Part shown: positions 8,847-17,282 of the stretch, in pieces
Layout of the letters: the number at the start of each line of letters is the position of its first letter
Numbering within the stretch: position 1 is the first letter of the stretch
From: Patescibacteria group bacterium
GTDB taxonomy: Bacteria > Patescibacteriota > WWE3 > 0-14-0-20-40-13
Direction of reading: 5' to 3'
NCBI GenBank assembly: GCA_018896215.1
Contig: JAHINB010000008.1
Span: forward strand, 1 to 41,216
Length of the DNA: 41,216 nt
Made by a program: the position numbers and the translations under genes
Notes under the pieces: generated by a model
What the model saw: only the letters and a program-made list of their open reading frames with translations
The model's database searches: none
What the model was told of the DNA's origin: nothing

Positions 8847-10934
8847 CTACTGCTCCGTAACTGTTGCTTCAAATTTATAACTTCCTGATTTGCTGATTAA
8901 AAAGTTATTATATGTAACCATTTTTGTGGCTGTATTTACAACACAATTTCCAGTCGTTGATGCGCAAACCAACGACTGAGGGGCTTCTCCCTCTTTTGTA
9001 ACCACAAATGCGACGCTATCAAGCGTCTTGGACGCATCCATAGTGTAAGTGGTTACTAAACTGTAATACCCCTTCTTTTCGTATGTAGTCCCCGTCATGG
9101 ACACAACTGTAACATTGGAACAACTAGCGGGCGGAGGTGGTGGTGGTGGAATTGGAGTATCAATAAATGTTAGAGTCTTAGTTTCTCCAGATTGCAAGGT
9201 TACAGTTTGCGACCTCTCGTTTTCTGGAGGAAGATTGTATCCTGTAGGGGGAGTGGTTTCGGTTATGGTGTAAGTACCAGGGAAGTTCAGTCCACCAGGA
9301 ACAAGCTCTTGACCAGCAACTGTTGGTCCATAAACAGCAACTCCTTGATCTCGGTTAAACATTGCTCCACCAAGAAGAGTGTTTCCAGTATCACTACCTT
9401 TCTTTTGGATTTTAAGAGTCACTGGAAAGAAGAATCCAGCATCCGCAGTCATATCGTCAGAGGTAGAAAGAGAAACAACCGAGCAGGTACCGTTTGAATC
9501 TTTTGAGGTATCTCCTCCTTGAAGAGATTTTGTAAACTGACCAGTCAAACCAGAACTAGAAAATGGGTTAAAAAAGCCAACTCTATACTCCCCTGGTGCT
9601 AGGTTGGAAAACTCATAAAATCCATTACTGTTTGTTAGTGTTTGTGCAATTTTGGCACCAGCACCAGAAGCAGAACAGGTAGTATTCGTCACAGGCCATA
9701 AAACAACATTAGTATTTGCTATACCAGATGCTCCATCGTTTTGAATACCATCATAATTCTTGTCCTCCCAGACAAAATCCCCAATAGAATAGGTTTTGGG
9801 TTTACAAACATCGGGGATTGCGGGGTCGCACTTGTCCTTGGTGTTTCCAACAGTGTTTCCGGTCATTATGCAAACCCCCCTATCGCCGTTACACTCTTTA
9901 TGAAATCCACAAACATCTCCCTCGTTAACACAAGAAGAGTTCACATTCACACAAAGTCTTAAGAGACCAGAATCCAGGATATTCACCTTATCGTCTTTAT
10001 TCAAATCAAAGCGTATGCAATTCTCATATTTCGGATCACCCCGCTCTAAAAAGTAGCAACTTTGTAAAAGGGGGAGGTCAACTTCATCAACCTTACCATC
10101 AGAATTAAAGTCTGTATCTTCACAACCGGCAGCAATTGGCAAATCTCCTGTTACCACTCTACAAGAACCGCCAACACAAGCCAATTTCTTTGGCGGAAAG
10201 CAGGCGGGGATGGAACTGTATGTGTCGGTTTTCCAGTCGTATTCCAAACTATGCCCTACCCCATAACCTCCAAAACCGCGAACGGGAGGCACCCACCTGT
10301 ATCTTTGACCCATCTCCCCTAAAGGATATAAATGGACATCTATACCCTTCTCTTTGTATCCCCAATACATTACATCCATTTGGGTAATCCCACACCACTG
10401 GAATTCCGTAGGTATGGTTATGGAAAAAGAGATGGCTTTGGAATCTCCTGGTTTAAGAAGAATATATCTTAATGGCTTGACTTCGTAATGAGGAGAATTC
10501 TTGGTGCAATTTATTACTTCTTCGATGGTATTCCCCACGCACCCCACCTCGTAAAACTTAAGCTCCACACACTTGTCCTCGGGTCCCGAAACGCCGGAAA
10601 AACAGTTGGGATCGGCAGTTGACGGATTGCCATAAGTACTCAAGGGGTAGGTTACTTTATAGGTTAAATTGTAGAGGGATTTATTTACCGAATCCTGCGC
10701 CATGCTGACTGTAGCAAATTCCAAAGTAATCGGTGTCTTATCTCCTAGCGTCTTAGCTTGAAATTTGAGCGTGGTATAGTTTATTTTGTCAGTTTCGGAT
10801 TGGTCAAAAAACCACGCCCCGTGGTCAGTTCCGGCAAACCCCGTCATTGTCTGCGCCCAAGCCTCGCCTTTTAGAAAAATTGCGACGAGAACGATCGTCA
10901 AGAAAACAAATTTTAAAAGTCTGGATGATTTCAT
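8847..10934 (-). CDS. Secreted dockerin / SdrD-B / SpaA-type modular protein
   Basis: 695 residues with a signal peptide (about 1-27, ending GEAWAQ). After an N-terminal beta-rich region comes a Cys-rich LACVGGSCRVVTG motif and a type I dockerin-like pair of Ca2+ loops (DFNSDGKVDEVDL and DLNKDDKVNILDS, about 272-330). Next are an SdrD-B-like domain (about 375-500, GDFVWEDKNYDGIQNDGASGI) and a SpaA/prealbumin-like domain (about 505-590, YTITETTPPTGY). A Pro-rich linker (PPPPPPP) and a final beta domain close the protein. The start has a strong AAGGAGGA site 6-7 bases upstream and overlaps the upstream gene by ATGA. A cohesin partner was not seen. Confidence 0.85.
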   Translation of the reverse strand: MKSSRLLKFVFLTIVLVAIFLKGEAWAQTMTGFAGTDHGAWFFDQSETDKINYTTLKFQAKTLGDKTPITLEFATVSMAQDSVNKSLYNLTYKVTYPLSTYGNPSTADPNCFSGVSGPEDKCVELKFYEVGCVGNTIEEVINCTKNSPHYEVKPLRYILLKPGDSKAISFSITIPTEFQWCGITQMDVMYWGYKEKGIDVHLYPLGEMGQRYRWVPPVRGFGGYGVGHSLEYDWKTDTYSSIPACFPPKKLACVGGSCRVVTGDLPIAAGCEDTDFNSDGKVDEVDLPLLQSCYFLERGDPKYENCIRFDLNKDDKVNILDSGLLRLCVNVNSSCVNEGDVCGFHKECNGDRGVCIMTGNTVGNTKDKCDPAIPDVCKPKTYSIGDFVWEDKNYDGIQNDGASGIANTNVVLWPVTNTTCSASGAGAKIAQTLTNSNGFYEFSNLAPGEYRVGFFNPFSSSGLTGQFTKSLQGGDTSKDSNGTCSVVSLSTSDDMTADAGFFFPVTLKIQKKGSDTGNTLLGGAMFNRDQGVAVYGPTVAGQELVPGGLNFPGTYTITETTPPTGYNLPPENERSQTVTLQSGETKTLTFIDTPIPPPPPPPASCSNVTVVSMTGTTYEKKGYYSLVTTYTMDASKTLDSVAFVVTKEGEAPQSLVCASTTGNCVVNTATKMVTYNNFLISKSGSYKFEATVTEQ

Positions 10935-11248
10935 AATGAATCCTCCTTAACGGCGCAATCCAAATCCACGGCGCAGTTATTTTCTCCCTCCCCATGAACA
11001 TAAACGCAGGAATTGTTATAGCACTCCATATAGTAAGGCTCTCCCGGTATCGGTTCAATCATAATCGGCAACGATGCTTTGCCAAAACCCGCGCTAGGAG
11101 GTTCGGGGTTGGATACCTCTTCTTGAATTGGGGTGGCGATTGTTTCTTTGTGGGAAAGTTTCGCCGATAAAAGAATTCCTGCAACAAAAGCAAAAACTAA
11201 AAACAGTGGAATTAAAAAAGGATACGCGTTCTTGGGCAAGATTTTCAT
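10931..11248 (-). CDS. Small anchored Cys-motif protein, first gene of the surface operon
   Basis: With the ATG at 11248 (MKILPKNAYPFLIPLF) the product has 105 residues: one membrane segment (about 6-28), a Pro-rich linker and a single C-terminal copy of the motif CYNNSCVYVHGEGENNCAVD. The frame is open upstream to 11320, but those codons overlap a promoter-like sequence. The stop overlaps the start of the dockerin gene (ATGA). It shares its Cys motif with the three genes downstream, which points to a common assembly or common partner. Confidence 0.7.
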   Translation of the reverse strand: MKILPKNAYPFLIPLFLVFAFVAGILLSAKLSHKETIATPIQEEVSNPEPPSAGFGKASLPIMIEPIPGEPYYMECYNNSCVYVHGEGENNCAVDLDCAVKEDSL

Positions 11249-11258
11249 AACTATAACC

Positions 11259-11288
11259 ATTGTACCTATTACTTTTTTAACAATGCAA
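11259..11288 (-). promoter_or_regulatory. Candidate promoter of the surface-protein operon
   Basis: Minus-strand -10 TACAAT (11264-11259) with a weak -35 TTGCAT 18 bp upstream (11288-11283). The predicted start lies only a few bases before the ATG at 11248, so the leader would be very short. Confidence 0.4.
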
Positions 11289-11291
11289 GAG

Positions 11292-11375
11292 GCAAATTGT
11301 TTGGGCGACAGCCCAAACAATTTGAAATTCTAAGCTCTAAATTCCTCGGTCTACGACCGAGCCTCCTTTGGAGGT
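11292..11375. repeat. Hairpin cluster between the surface operon and the four-helix gene
   Basis: Three consecutive stem-loops: a near-perfect CAAATTGTTTGGGC/GCCCAAACAATTTG (about 11292-11324), CTCGGTCtacGACCGAG (11344-11360) and GCCTCCtttGGAGGT just after. They probably end transcription of the minus-strand gene upstream (11419-11832), though no T run follows the first stem. Confidence 0.55.
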
Positions 11376-11418
11376 AAACTCTAAACAAATCCAAAATACT
11401 AATGTCCAAAATTAAAAA

Positions 11419-11832
11419 CTATTTGCTTTTTTCTACTATTGCTCCAAATATCTTCGTAAGTTCCATGGCTTCTTTAACCAAAAACTCTCTTCTAATATTT
11501 AAATCCTTATTGGAATCTCCTAAATCAACCAGGTTTAGCCAAAATACACTCTCCTTAGCTTCTTTTCTTGATATTTTAACTCTCATAACAAAATCTTTTC
11601 GACTTAATGATTCGTTTGCTTCTATGTAATTTGCCCCTATTGATCCAGAAGAACGGGATAATTGTTTACAATCTTCGTAATTGCTAACGGATTTTGGGAG
11701 CGCTTTAATAAATTCTCTAACATTTTTAGCGAATTTTAAAGTTCTCTCTTCTAAATCGTATTTTTTAGGATTTGGAAAATTTGTATTTTGATATTGTTTA
11801 GGATTTAGGGTTTTGGATTTAGAGTTTCCCAT
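11419..11832 (-). CDS. Four-helix-bundle protein (23S rRNA intervening-sequence family)
   Basis: 137 residues. From about residue 25 the sequence matches the small all-helical family usually encoded inside 23S rRNA intervening sequences: YDLEERTLKFAKNVREFIK, SRSSGSIGANYIEANESLSRKDF, and KEAKESVFWLNLV. The biochemical role is not established; homologues form pentameric four-helix bundles. The first 25 residues are encoded by an AT-rich repeat-like tract (GTTTAGGATTTAGGG on the plus strand) that closely resembles the ORF-less intervening sequence at 24931-25081 in the 23S gene here. The real start may therefore be further in. Confidence 0.85.
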   Translation of the reverse strand: MGNSKSKTLNPKQYQNTNFPNPKKYDLEERTLKFAKNVREFIKALPKSVSNYEDCKQLSRSSGSIGANYIEANESLSRKDFVMRVKISRKEAKESVFWLNLVDLGDSNKDLNIRREFLVKEAMELTKIFGAIVEKSK

Positions 11833-11888
11833 AATACTTATTTCAAATTAAATTCAAATTTAAAATTTAGAATTTCAAATTATTTCCG

Positions 11889-13022
11889 TTACTTTCTCAA
11901 AGTGAACCAAAATCTACTCCCCTCCCCCACCTTACTGCTAAACCCAATCTCTCCCCCCATCTGCTCCACCAAATTCTTTGTGACATAAAGACCCAGTCCC
12001 GTACTCGCCCCGTTTTCGTGGACCTTGAGTCCCTCGGATCCGCGCCCAAATTTGGTAAAAATTCTTAGGTAATCTTTTGGCGCAATTCCCGCCCCAGTGT
12101 CCATAATCTCCACTTTGATATCTTTGACCCTTGCCACAACCTTGATAGTGATTGATCCTTTTGAAGTATATTTAAAGGCGTTGGAGAGCAAGTTCTCGAA
12201 AACCTCTATGAGCCTCTCCTTATCCGCTTTGACAATTCCAAATTGTTTGTCCGGTTTGGTAAATTTAAGGTTTTGTTTGACCGCCAGTTCCTTAAACTCC
12301 GCGTAGATTGAGTCTAAAACAGCATCCAAATTGCAATCTTTAACATACAAAACTAGCCTATTTTGCGCGATTCTCGTCAAATCCAGCAAATCATTGACCA
12401 GTTTCGTCAGGTGATTTAATTCATCAAAGGAAGTAGCAAAAATCTGCTCCTGCCTGTCGCTTAAAACGGCTTTGCCACCAAATAAATACTTAACCATCCA
12501 TAAATTATTTTTGATGATGGTAATTGGGGTTTTAAGCTCGTGACCGACGATGGAAATAAACTCATCCTTTTTTAAATCGGCTTCGACTTCTTCGGTGACA
12601 TTGGTGAGGGAAATGACACACTCCTTGCTCTTGGCTCCAAAATCGACATTAGTAAAATTAAGTTTAAAGTAATACTTGTTTCCTAGATTACCGTTGATGG
12701 TGAGTTTTTCTTGATTAATCGTTTTTAAAACTGCTTTGCTTTTAAAAGCATATTTTGTGATGCTAAAGGGTTCGTCTTTTAAAAAAACTTTGATTATGCT
12801 ATCGGCATTTTTACCAATTGCGTCTCCTTGAGAAACTCCAAAAACCCCTTCAGCGCTAGTATTGAAAATGGTAATCTTGTAGTTTTGATCCACCGCAAAA
12901 ACCACCTCGGCGACTTGTTGCAGAATTTCGTTGATCCTACGGCGTTCTCGAACCAACTCTAAATTTTTAATATAGAGTTCTTTTAAGATTTTTTGCGGAG
13001 AGATGGTAATTTCTGGGGGCAT
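11889..13022 (-). CDS. PAS-domain sensor histidine kinase (soluble)
   Basis: 377 residues without membrane segments, so a cytoplasmic sensor. A coiled N-terminus (about 10-35) leads to a PAS domain (about 32-145, VVFAVDQNYKITIFN). The HisKA H-box is IVGHELKTPI with H161. The HATPase domain has the N-box ENLLSNAFKY (N277, N281), G1 DTGAGIA (308-314) and G2 TGLGLYV (341-347). The second gene of a two-gene unit, starting 11 bp after the 118-aa frame. The nearest receiver is the stand-alone regulator at 5960-6355. Ligand unknown. Confidence 0.95.
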   Translation of the reverse strand: MPPEITISPQKILKELYIKNLELVRERRRINEILQQVAEVVFAVDQNYKITIFNTSAEGVFGVSQGDAIGKNADSIIKVFLKDEPFSITKYAFKSKAVLKTINQEKLTINGNLGNKYYFKLNFTNVDFGAKSKECVISLTNVTEEVEADLKKDEFISIVGHELKTPITIIKNNLWMVKYLFGGKAVLSDRQEQIFATSFDELNHLTKLVNDLLDLTRIAQNRLVLYVKDCNLDAVLDSIYAEFKELAVKQNLKFTKPDKQFGIVKADKERLIEVFENLLSNAFKYTSKGSITIKVVARVKDIKVEIMDTGAGIAPKDYLRIFTKFGRGSEGLKVHENGASTGLGLYVTKNLVEQMGGEIGFSSKVGEGSRFWFTLRK

Positions 13023-13033
13023 GGAGATAAAAG

Positions 13034-13324
13034 CTACCTAATAATCTTCTGTAATTGGCTTTGGGATAACCCCTCACTAAACAAAACTTCACGACTAACT
13101 TCGTTGGAGGCTTCGCCAAATGTTTTGCTATACTCCTTAACTAAATCGCTCAAGGCTAAAATGGGAGGCTTACTAAAAACAACTCTGTCTCCCTCCTCTA
13201 TAACAACCCCAGCTTGTCTAGCAAGACCTCTGGCAATAAATGATCCCAAAACTTTTTCCTGACCATAAACAATTTTTATGGCAAGAATTTCGTTTTTATA
13301 TCTGTTGGCAGGTACAGTTCTCAT
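13034..13324 (-). CDS. Conserved-looking hypothetical upstream of the kinase
   Basis: I prefer the ATG at 13324 (MRTVPANRYKNEILAIK, 96 residues); the frame stays open to 13390. A beta-strand-rich start is followed by GSFIARGLARQAGVVIEEGDRVVFSKPP and a helical tail (LSDLVKEYSKTFGEAS). No family recognised. The GDRVVF strand is AbrB-like in flavour, but that is weak. The stop is 11 bp from the start of the histidine kinase, so the two are probably co-transcribed and functionally linked. Confidence 0.6.
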   Translation of the reverse strand: MRTVPANRYKNEILAIKIVYGQEKVLGSFIARGLARQAGVVIEEGDRVVFSKPPILALSDLVKEYSKTFGEASNEVSREVLFSEGLSQSQLQKIIR

Positions 13325-13404
13325 GATTACTAATTTAATACAAGTAAAAAACAAGTTCAATAGCCTGTTGCGCATATCGTGTCTACTCACTAATATGTTT
13401 CAGT

Positions 13405-14163
13405 ATGCTAGAAAGAACCGAAAAACGAAATGAGTGGGATTTATTAATCGAAAGATTTAACACTCATAAAGCTAGTAATAAAATTCATCCTGACGCTGCG
13501 GTAAACACATATGTTGGATGGCCAACATTTTTGCAACAAATAAACTTCCAGGCAGAATTTATGGGTGCGAAAAAATGTAAAATTCTGGATTTTGGATGCG
13601 GGACTGGAAAATTTTGCAAAGAACTTTACAACATGGGGTATATGGTTACCGGAGTAGACGCGTCGCAGGAGATGATAAATTTTGCCAAGAAGAATCTCCC
13701 AAAAAAGGTAAAACTTATTAAAATTGATTTGTCGCAAAACAAAAAAGCTCCCTCTGCCTATGGCAATTATTTTGACATTATTACGGCAATGCACTCATGG
13801 GAATGGATTGAAAATATAGAAACGGTTATAGCAAAGCTGGCAGTAATGTTGAAAGATAACGGTATAGTAATCTTTTCTGTGTTTCCAAAAAATCATGTTG
13901 TCGACTCGTTAATTATAAAAGATTTGTTCGAAAATTTTGACTCTCCCATAGACCCACATAAAGGCTATGTAAACTTTGAAGGAATAAAAATTCCCGTTTA
14001 CATAAGAGGTGCCAAGTATTACGAAAGAGTTATGGAGAAAAACGGATTTACAAAAATTTTAGAATCTTACCCACCCTACCCTCTGCACTTCTTGAAGAAA
14101 TACCACTGGTCGGGGTCAAAAAAACCCGAGATGCTAATTATGTCTTTTAGAAAAACCTGTTAA
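13405..14163 (+). CDS. Class I SAM-dependent methyltransferase
   Basis: 252 residues. Motif I is KILDFGCGTGKF (residues 59-70), followed by the acidic loop VTGVDASQEM and the strand MLKDNGIVIFSVFP. It belongs to the broad Methyltransf_11/25-like group; the substrate cannot be read from sequence. It is divergent from the kinase unit and its 3' end overlaps the convergent DUF2156-like gene by 4 bp. No Shine-Dalgarno is visible. Confidence 0.88.
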   Translation: MLERTEKRNEWDLLIERFNTHKASNKIHPDAAVNTYVGWPTFLQQINFQAEFMGAKKCKILDFGCGTGKFCKELYNMGYMVTGVDASQEMINFAKKNLPKKVKLIKIDLSQNKKAPSAYGNYFDIITAMHSWEWIENIETVIAKLAVMLKDNGIVIFSVFPKNHVVDSLIIKDLFENFDSPIDPHKGYVNFEGIKIPVYIRGAKYYERVMEKNGFTKILESYPPYPLHFLKKYHWSGSKKPEMLIMSFRKTC

Positions 14164-15065
14164 AGCGACTTTCTCGATACAGTAAATTTTTCCAGAAAAA
14201 AGTCGGGTCTAAAGGTGTTTTTATATTCTCTAAGACCAGATATCCCAGTATCTTGTTGCATGTTTAAATACCTACAACCATTCTTTTCTAACCACCCCAA
14301 TTCCTCGTATTCAAGATGATAGGATGCTCCATCAAAATCCGCATCGGAACAACCAAAATGCCCCATACACCAACCGTTCTCCAGTTTTTCATTTAAAGTA
14401 AAGGCTATAAGTTTATCTTTTATAAATAACCCAAAATTTAGACTGTCAATAGATCGTTCTATCTCAAAAAATTTATTTATGGAGTAGATATCGTTTTGCG
14501 CTTCTAATCTGTTAAACCCTTTTGCCAAACACCACTTTTTCCTAAGTTGTAACGCTTGTTTTTTTTCCTTGCGCTTTTTTAGGTCTAGCAGGCGCAAAAC
14601 ACTGTCCGGATAAGCTTTTTTAAATCCCACAACCTGTCTTCTAAGACTCTTAAATTTGTTCCCACTTAAATTTTTGTGTAGAGGAATATCCAAAACATAA
14701 TCAAAACTATCTCTATCGGAATGAATATTATACTGCAAAGGATAATTTTCCAATATTTTGCAAACCTCCTTCGGAACAAAGCGAAGTTCTTTTTTATCTC
14801 TCAATAACACTGTTACAGAATTATGAACATTTTTTGTCCCCAGAAAAGAAAATGCCACGCTGTCCTTTAAATAGTTCTTTAGAGCAATAACCAAATTTCC
14901 ATCTAATACAGAAAACGAAGCTTGATGGGAATAATCCCAGCACAAAATACTTACGGGATTAAAATCGGAATAAGGATAAAAATCTTTTAGATACTTCTTT
15001 ATCATTCCCAAATGCCTTGATGACATTAAACAAAAATTAGGATAAGAATAACCAGTTGACAACAT
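14160..15065 (-). CDS. DUF2156-like acyl/aminoacyl transferase (GNAT fold)
   Basis: 301 residues. The C-terminal half carries the signature of the lysyl-phosphatidylglycerol synthase C-terminal domain/DUF2156: RKKWCLAKGFN, IERSIDSLNFGLFIKDKLIAFTL, and YLNMQQDTGISGLREYK followed by RPDFFLEKF. Relatives move an amino acid or acyl group onto lipids or peptides; here only the soluble transferase part is present, with no membrane domain. A good AAGGAG site 4 bases before the ATG at 15065 supports this start. Convergent with the methyltransferase and divergent from the next membrane gene, so a possible role is envelope lipid or peptide modification (inference). Confidence 0.75.
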   Translation of the reverse strand: MLSTGYSYPNFCLMSSRHLGMIKKYLKDFYPYSDFNPVSILCWDYSHQASFSVLDGNLVIALKNYLKDSVAFSFLGTKNVHNSVTVLLRDKKELRFVPKEVCKILENYPLQYNIHSDRDSFDYVLDIPLHKNLSGNKFKSLRRQVVGFKKAYPDSVLRLLDLKKRKEKKQALQLRKKWCLAKGFNRLEAQNDIYSINKFFEIERSIDSLNFGLFIKDKLIAFTLNEKLENGWCMGHFGCSDADFDGASYHLEYEELGWLEKNGCRYLNMQQDTGISGLREYKNTFRPDFFLEKFTVSRKSL

Positions 15066-15095
15066 ACGCTCCTTAATATTAGCATGAACTAACTT

Positions 15096-15908
15096 ATGAT
15101 AACCAAAAAAAGCTTCCTTACGATATCTTGGATTCTATTTGCCCTTTTCTCTTTGTGGTGGATTTTAATTCAGTTTCTAAACCTTAATGAAACCCCGTTT
15201 AACGGAGATCTTTTTGCCGACTTATACGGTATTTTAGCCCTCTGGGGCGCGGTGGTTGGCTTTATTGCCTCACAAAATTGGGGTGGATACAAAAGCTATG
15301 TTGGAAAAGCTGTGAGCTTTTTTTCGTGGGGATTGCTATTCCAGTTTTTGGGACAATTAAGCTACACCATAATTTATCGGGTTTCCGGCGTGGAAAATGC
15401 TTATCCCTCTGTAGGCGAAATATTTTTCGTTTTGACCATACCTTCATATATCTTTGCTGTATTTTACCTAGCAAAATCCTCGGGAATAACCATAACTTTA
15501 AAAAAATTCTCCAGTAAAGTGAGTGCGCTTTTTATACCAACGGGTCTAGTTTTTTTATCGTACTTACTCTTTCTTAAAAATTATTCTAGCGAGGGGTCTG
15601 CGGGCATTGGTCTATATTTAGATTATTTTTATCCACTAGCTCAAGCTTGTTTTGTCTCTTTAGCAATTCTTACATATCGACTTACTAGAAAAACGCTGGG
15701 TGGGATAATGAAAAATAAAGTTACCTTCATTCTGTTTTCTCTTGTTTTCCAATATTTTGCAGATAGCATGTTTATCTACGAAACGCGAGCCGAGACTTGG
15801 CTTCCAGGAGGAACAAGCGATTATCTTTTTGTTATTTCGTATTTTTTAATGACCATTGGGCTTTTAAGGTTCTACGAGGTGTATAAAGAACTCCAAACCA
15901 AAGCTTAA
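15096..15908 (+). CDS. Polytopic membrane protein, unknown function
   Basis: 270 residues with seven or eight hydrophobic segments (ISWILFALFSLWWILIQFL, LYGILALWGAVVGFIA, SFFSWGLLFQFLG, ...). The layout resembles the N-terminal membrane sensor parts of bacterial kinases or cyclases, but there is no catalytic domain. Conserved-looking motifs between helices are QNWGGYKSYVGKA and GVENAYPSVGEIFF. The 3' end overlaps the convergent EamA gene by 4 bp. Confidence 0.8.
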   Translation: MITKKSFLTISWILFALFSLWWILIQFLNLNETPFNGDLFADLYGILALWGAVVGFIASQNWGGYKSYVGKAVSFFSWGLLFQFLGQLSYTIIYRVSGVENAYPSVGEIFFVLTIPSYIFAVFYLAKSSGITITLKKFSSKVSALFIPTGLVFLSYLLFLKNYSSEGSAGIGLYLDYFYPLAQACFVSLAILTYRLTRKTLGGIMKNKVTFILFSLVFQYFADSMFIYETRAETWLPGGTSDYLFVISYFLMTIGLLRFYEVYKELQTKA

Positions 15909-16798
15909 ATCAACAACACCCCCACAGTGATTATTGCAAGCGATGACGCTTTTATAATAAGGGATTCGCGCGAAAAATCTTCTTTAAGAATTTTGGGGGC
16001 GAATTTGGTAAGCAACAAGGCATAAATAAACACAAACACCGGCTGGGAGTTTTCTACTAGACCAACTAACGCTAATGGCCCTGCGATAACCGCAAGGGAG
16101 ATAAGAAGCTTTCCTGTAAGACCTCCTGCTTCGTTTAGAGCAACTACACCCCACACACCTTTTTTGAACCTAACAATGTCGCTAATAAAATTTCTTTTAA
16201 AAGATGGGATCAAAAAAAGCAACAAAGACCCAACCCCCGTTCCAAAATATGTTAAAAGTATCGAACCCCAAAAATCATTATCAACGGCTACTACCTTAAA
16301 CATAACGATAGAAACCGAATACATAAAGGAGGCAAGAAGCATAAACAAAAAAGATGGGCGGATCTTAAAAATACTCAAGTCGAACTTCTCCATTGCAATA
16401 AAAAGACTTCCTACCAAAACAATTAAAAACCCAACCAGGGATTTTTGTTGCAGAGATTCTCCAAGGAAAATATATGCCAAAAGCAAATAGAAAATTGGGA
16501 TAAATTGAAAAACAGGAACTACTCTTGATGCATCATCCAACGAAAGAGATTTATAGTAAGGCAAAGCAAAAAGGGTAAGTACAAGACCCGAGGCGAAAAT
16601 AATCAAAAAATCCCTTGTGGAAAATTCGGGAATACCAGTAAAAACAAGGAGTGACAAGGAAACAAGCAACCCTACTAGACCCATTAGGATGGTAGCGCTA
16701 CTAGAATTCTTGATATATTTCTCCAAAAAAATCTTATCAATGATGTTGTTGGCACCCCAAATAGCAACACCAGCTAGGGACAAAATTATCCAATTCAT
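15905..16798 (-). CDS. EamA/DMT-superfamily transporter
   Basis: 297 residues forming about ten membrane helices in two homologous halves. The half 1 signature (IWGANNIIDKIFLEKY) and the YIFLGESLQQKSLVGFLIVLVGSLFI end of repeat 1 are typical of the drug/metabolite transporter superfamily. Substrate not predictable. The second half diverges from the usual form and ends LIIKASSLAIITVGVLLI. Monocistronic or paired only with a convergent neighbour. Confidence 0.88.
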   Translation of the reverse strand: MNWIILSLAGVAIWGANNIIDKIFLEKYIKNSSSATILMGLVGLLVSLSLLVFTGIPEFSTRDFLIIFASGLVLTLFALPYYKSLSLDDASRVVPVFQFIPIFYLLLAYIFLGESLQQKSLVGFLIVLVGSLFIAMEKFDLSIFKIRPSFLFMLLASFMYSVSIVMFKVVAVDNDFWGSILLTYFGTGVGSLLLFLIPSFKRNFISDIVRFKKGVWGVVALNEAGGLTGKLLISLAVIAGPLALVGLVENSQPVFVFIYALLLTKFAPKILKEDFSRESLIIKASSLAIITVGVLLI

Positions 16799-16819
16799 TT
16801 TATTTAATTTCCAAAAAAC

Positions 16820-16848
16820 TTGACAAAGTATAACTCACGGAGAATAAT
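16820..16848 (+). promoter_or_regulatory. Strong sigma70-type promoter
   Basis: TTGACA (16820-16825), exactly 17 bp, AATAAT (16843-16848). Predicted transcription start near 16855, immediately before the structured RNA. Confidence 0.75.
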
Positions 16849-16854
16849 TAAGCC

Positions 16855-17079
16855 ATGGGTCACAAACCCAATCCCTGCCGCACACGCGAGATGGAATTAG
16901 GTTTTTGCTTCTCTACAACCTTTAAGACGGGATTTCGACATGAAACTTCTGCATGGCACAAGTTTCTAGAAAACCCACTTGATCTTAACGGGAAAGCAAC
17001 CTCGATTCCACACGATGTAGCGGGGTGATATTATCTTTTTATCTTTGACACAAAAAGGTGGCTTTCTTGCCACTTTTTT
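16855..17079 (+). ncRNA. Rod-shaped structured RNA, 6S-like candidate
   Basis: No ORF. After a small 5' hairpin (GGGTcacaaACCC), arms pair end to end: CCCTGC (16873-16878) with GCGGGG (17020-17025); TGGAAT and AGGTT (16892-16903) with AACCT and ATTCCA (16998-17010); GCTT (16907-16910) with AAGC (16994-16997); TTAAGA (16922-16927) with TCTTAA (16983-16988); GGGATTTC with GAAAACCC; and a tip GAAACTT-TGC/GCA-AAGTTTC (16942-16966). The rod is about 153 nt, has an internal open region around 16911-16921, and lies between a strong promoter and a terminator. That matches 6S RNA in size and shape, but I cannot match primary sequence; SRP RNA, RNase P and tmRNA consensus motifs are absent. Confidence 0.55.
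17052..17079 (+). terminator. Intrinsic terminator
   Basis: AAAAAGGTGGC, loop tttctt, GCCACTTTTTT: an 11-pair stem (one G-T) ending in six T. It ends the structured RNA and lies only 15 bp before the secE start. Confidence 0.85.
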
Positions 17080-17094
17080 GCTAGACTACCAAAC

Positions 17095-17280
17095 ATGCGC
17101 AATCCCATTACCACATACATTACCGAGGTTAAATCCGAGGTTTCTAAAGTTAGCTGGCCCACAAAAAAAGAAACCATTAGACTTACCGTAATTGTTGTGG
17201 TAGTATCGGCGATTGTAGCAACCTACCTTGGAGCGTTGGATTTTCTCTTAAGCGCGATTTTAAAACTTGTTTTAAGCTAA
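17095..17280 (+). CDS. secE: Preprotein translocase subunit SecE
   Basis: 61-residue single-span SecE. The amphipathic ITEVKSEVSKVSWPTKKETI region with the SWPTKKE signature precedes one membrane helix (about 28-55). First gene of secE-nusG-rplK-rplA. No Shine-Dalgarno before the ATG, and a terminator lies directly upstream, so the operon needs read-through or a promoter I cannot see. Confidence 0.95.
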   Translation: MRNPITTYITEVKSEVSKVSWPTKKETIRLTVIVVVVSAIVATYLGALDFLLSAILKLVLS

Positions 17281-17282
17281 AG

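Noticed and set aside
16855-17030. tmRNA, SRP RNA or RNase P RNA as identity of the structured RNA
   Set aside because: A short stretch (GGGATTTCGAC) recalls tmRNA, but there is no tRNA-like end or tag frame. The SRP GGAAGCAGC-type loop and the RNase P GAGGAAAGTCC motif are absent.
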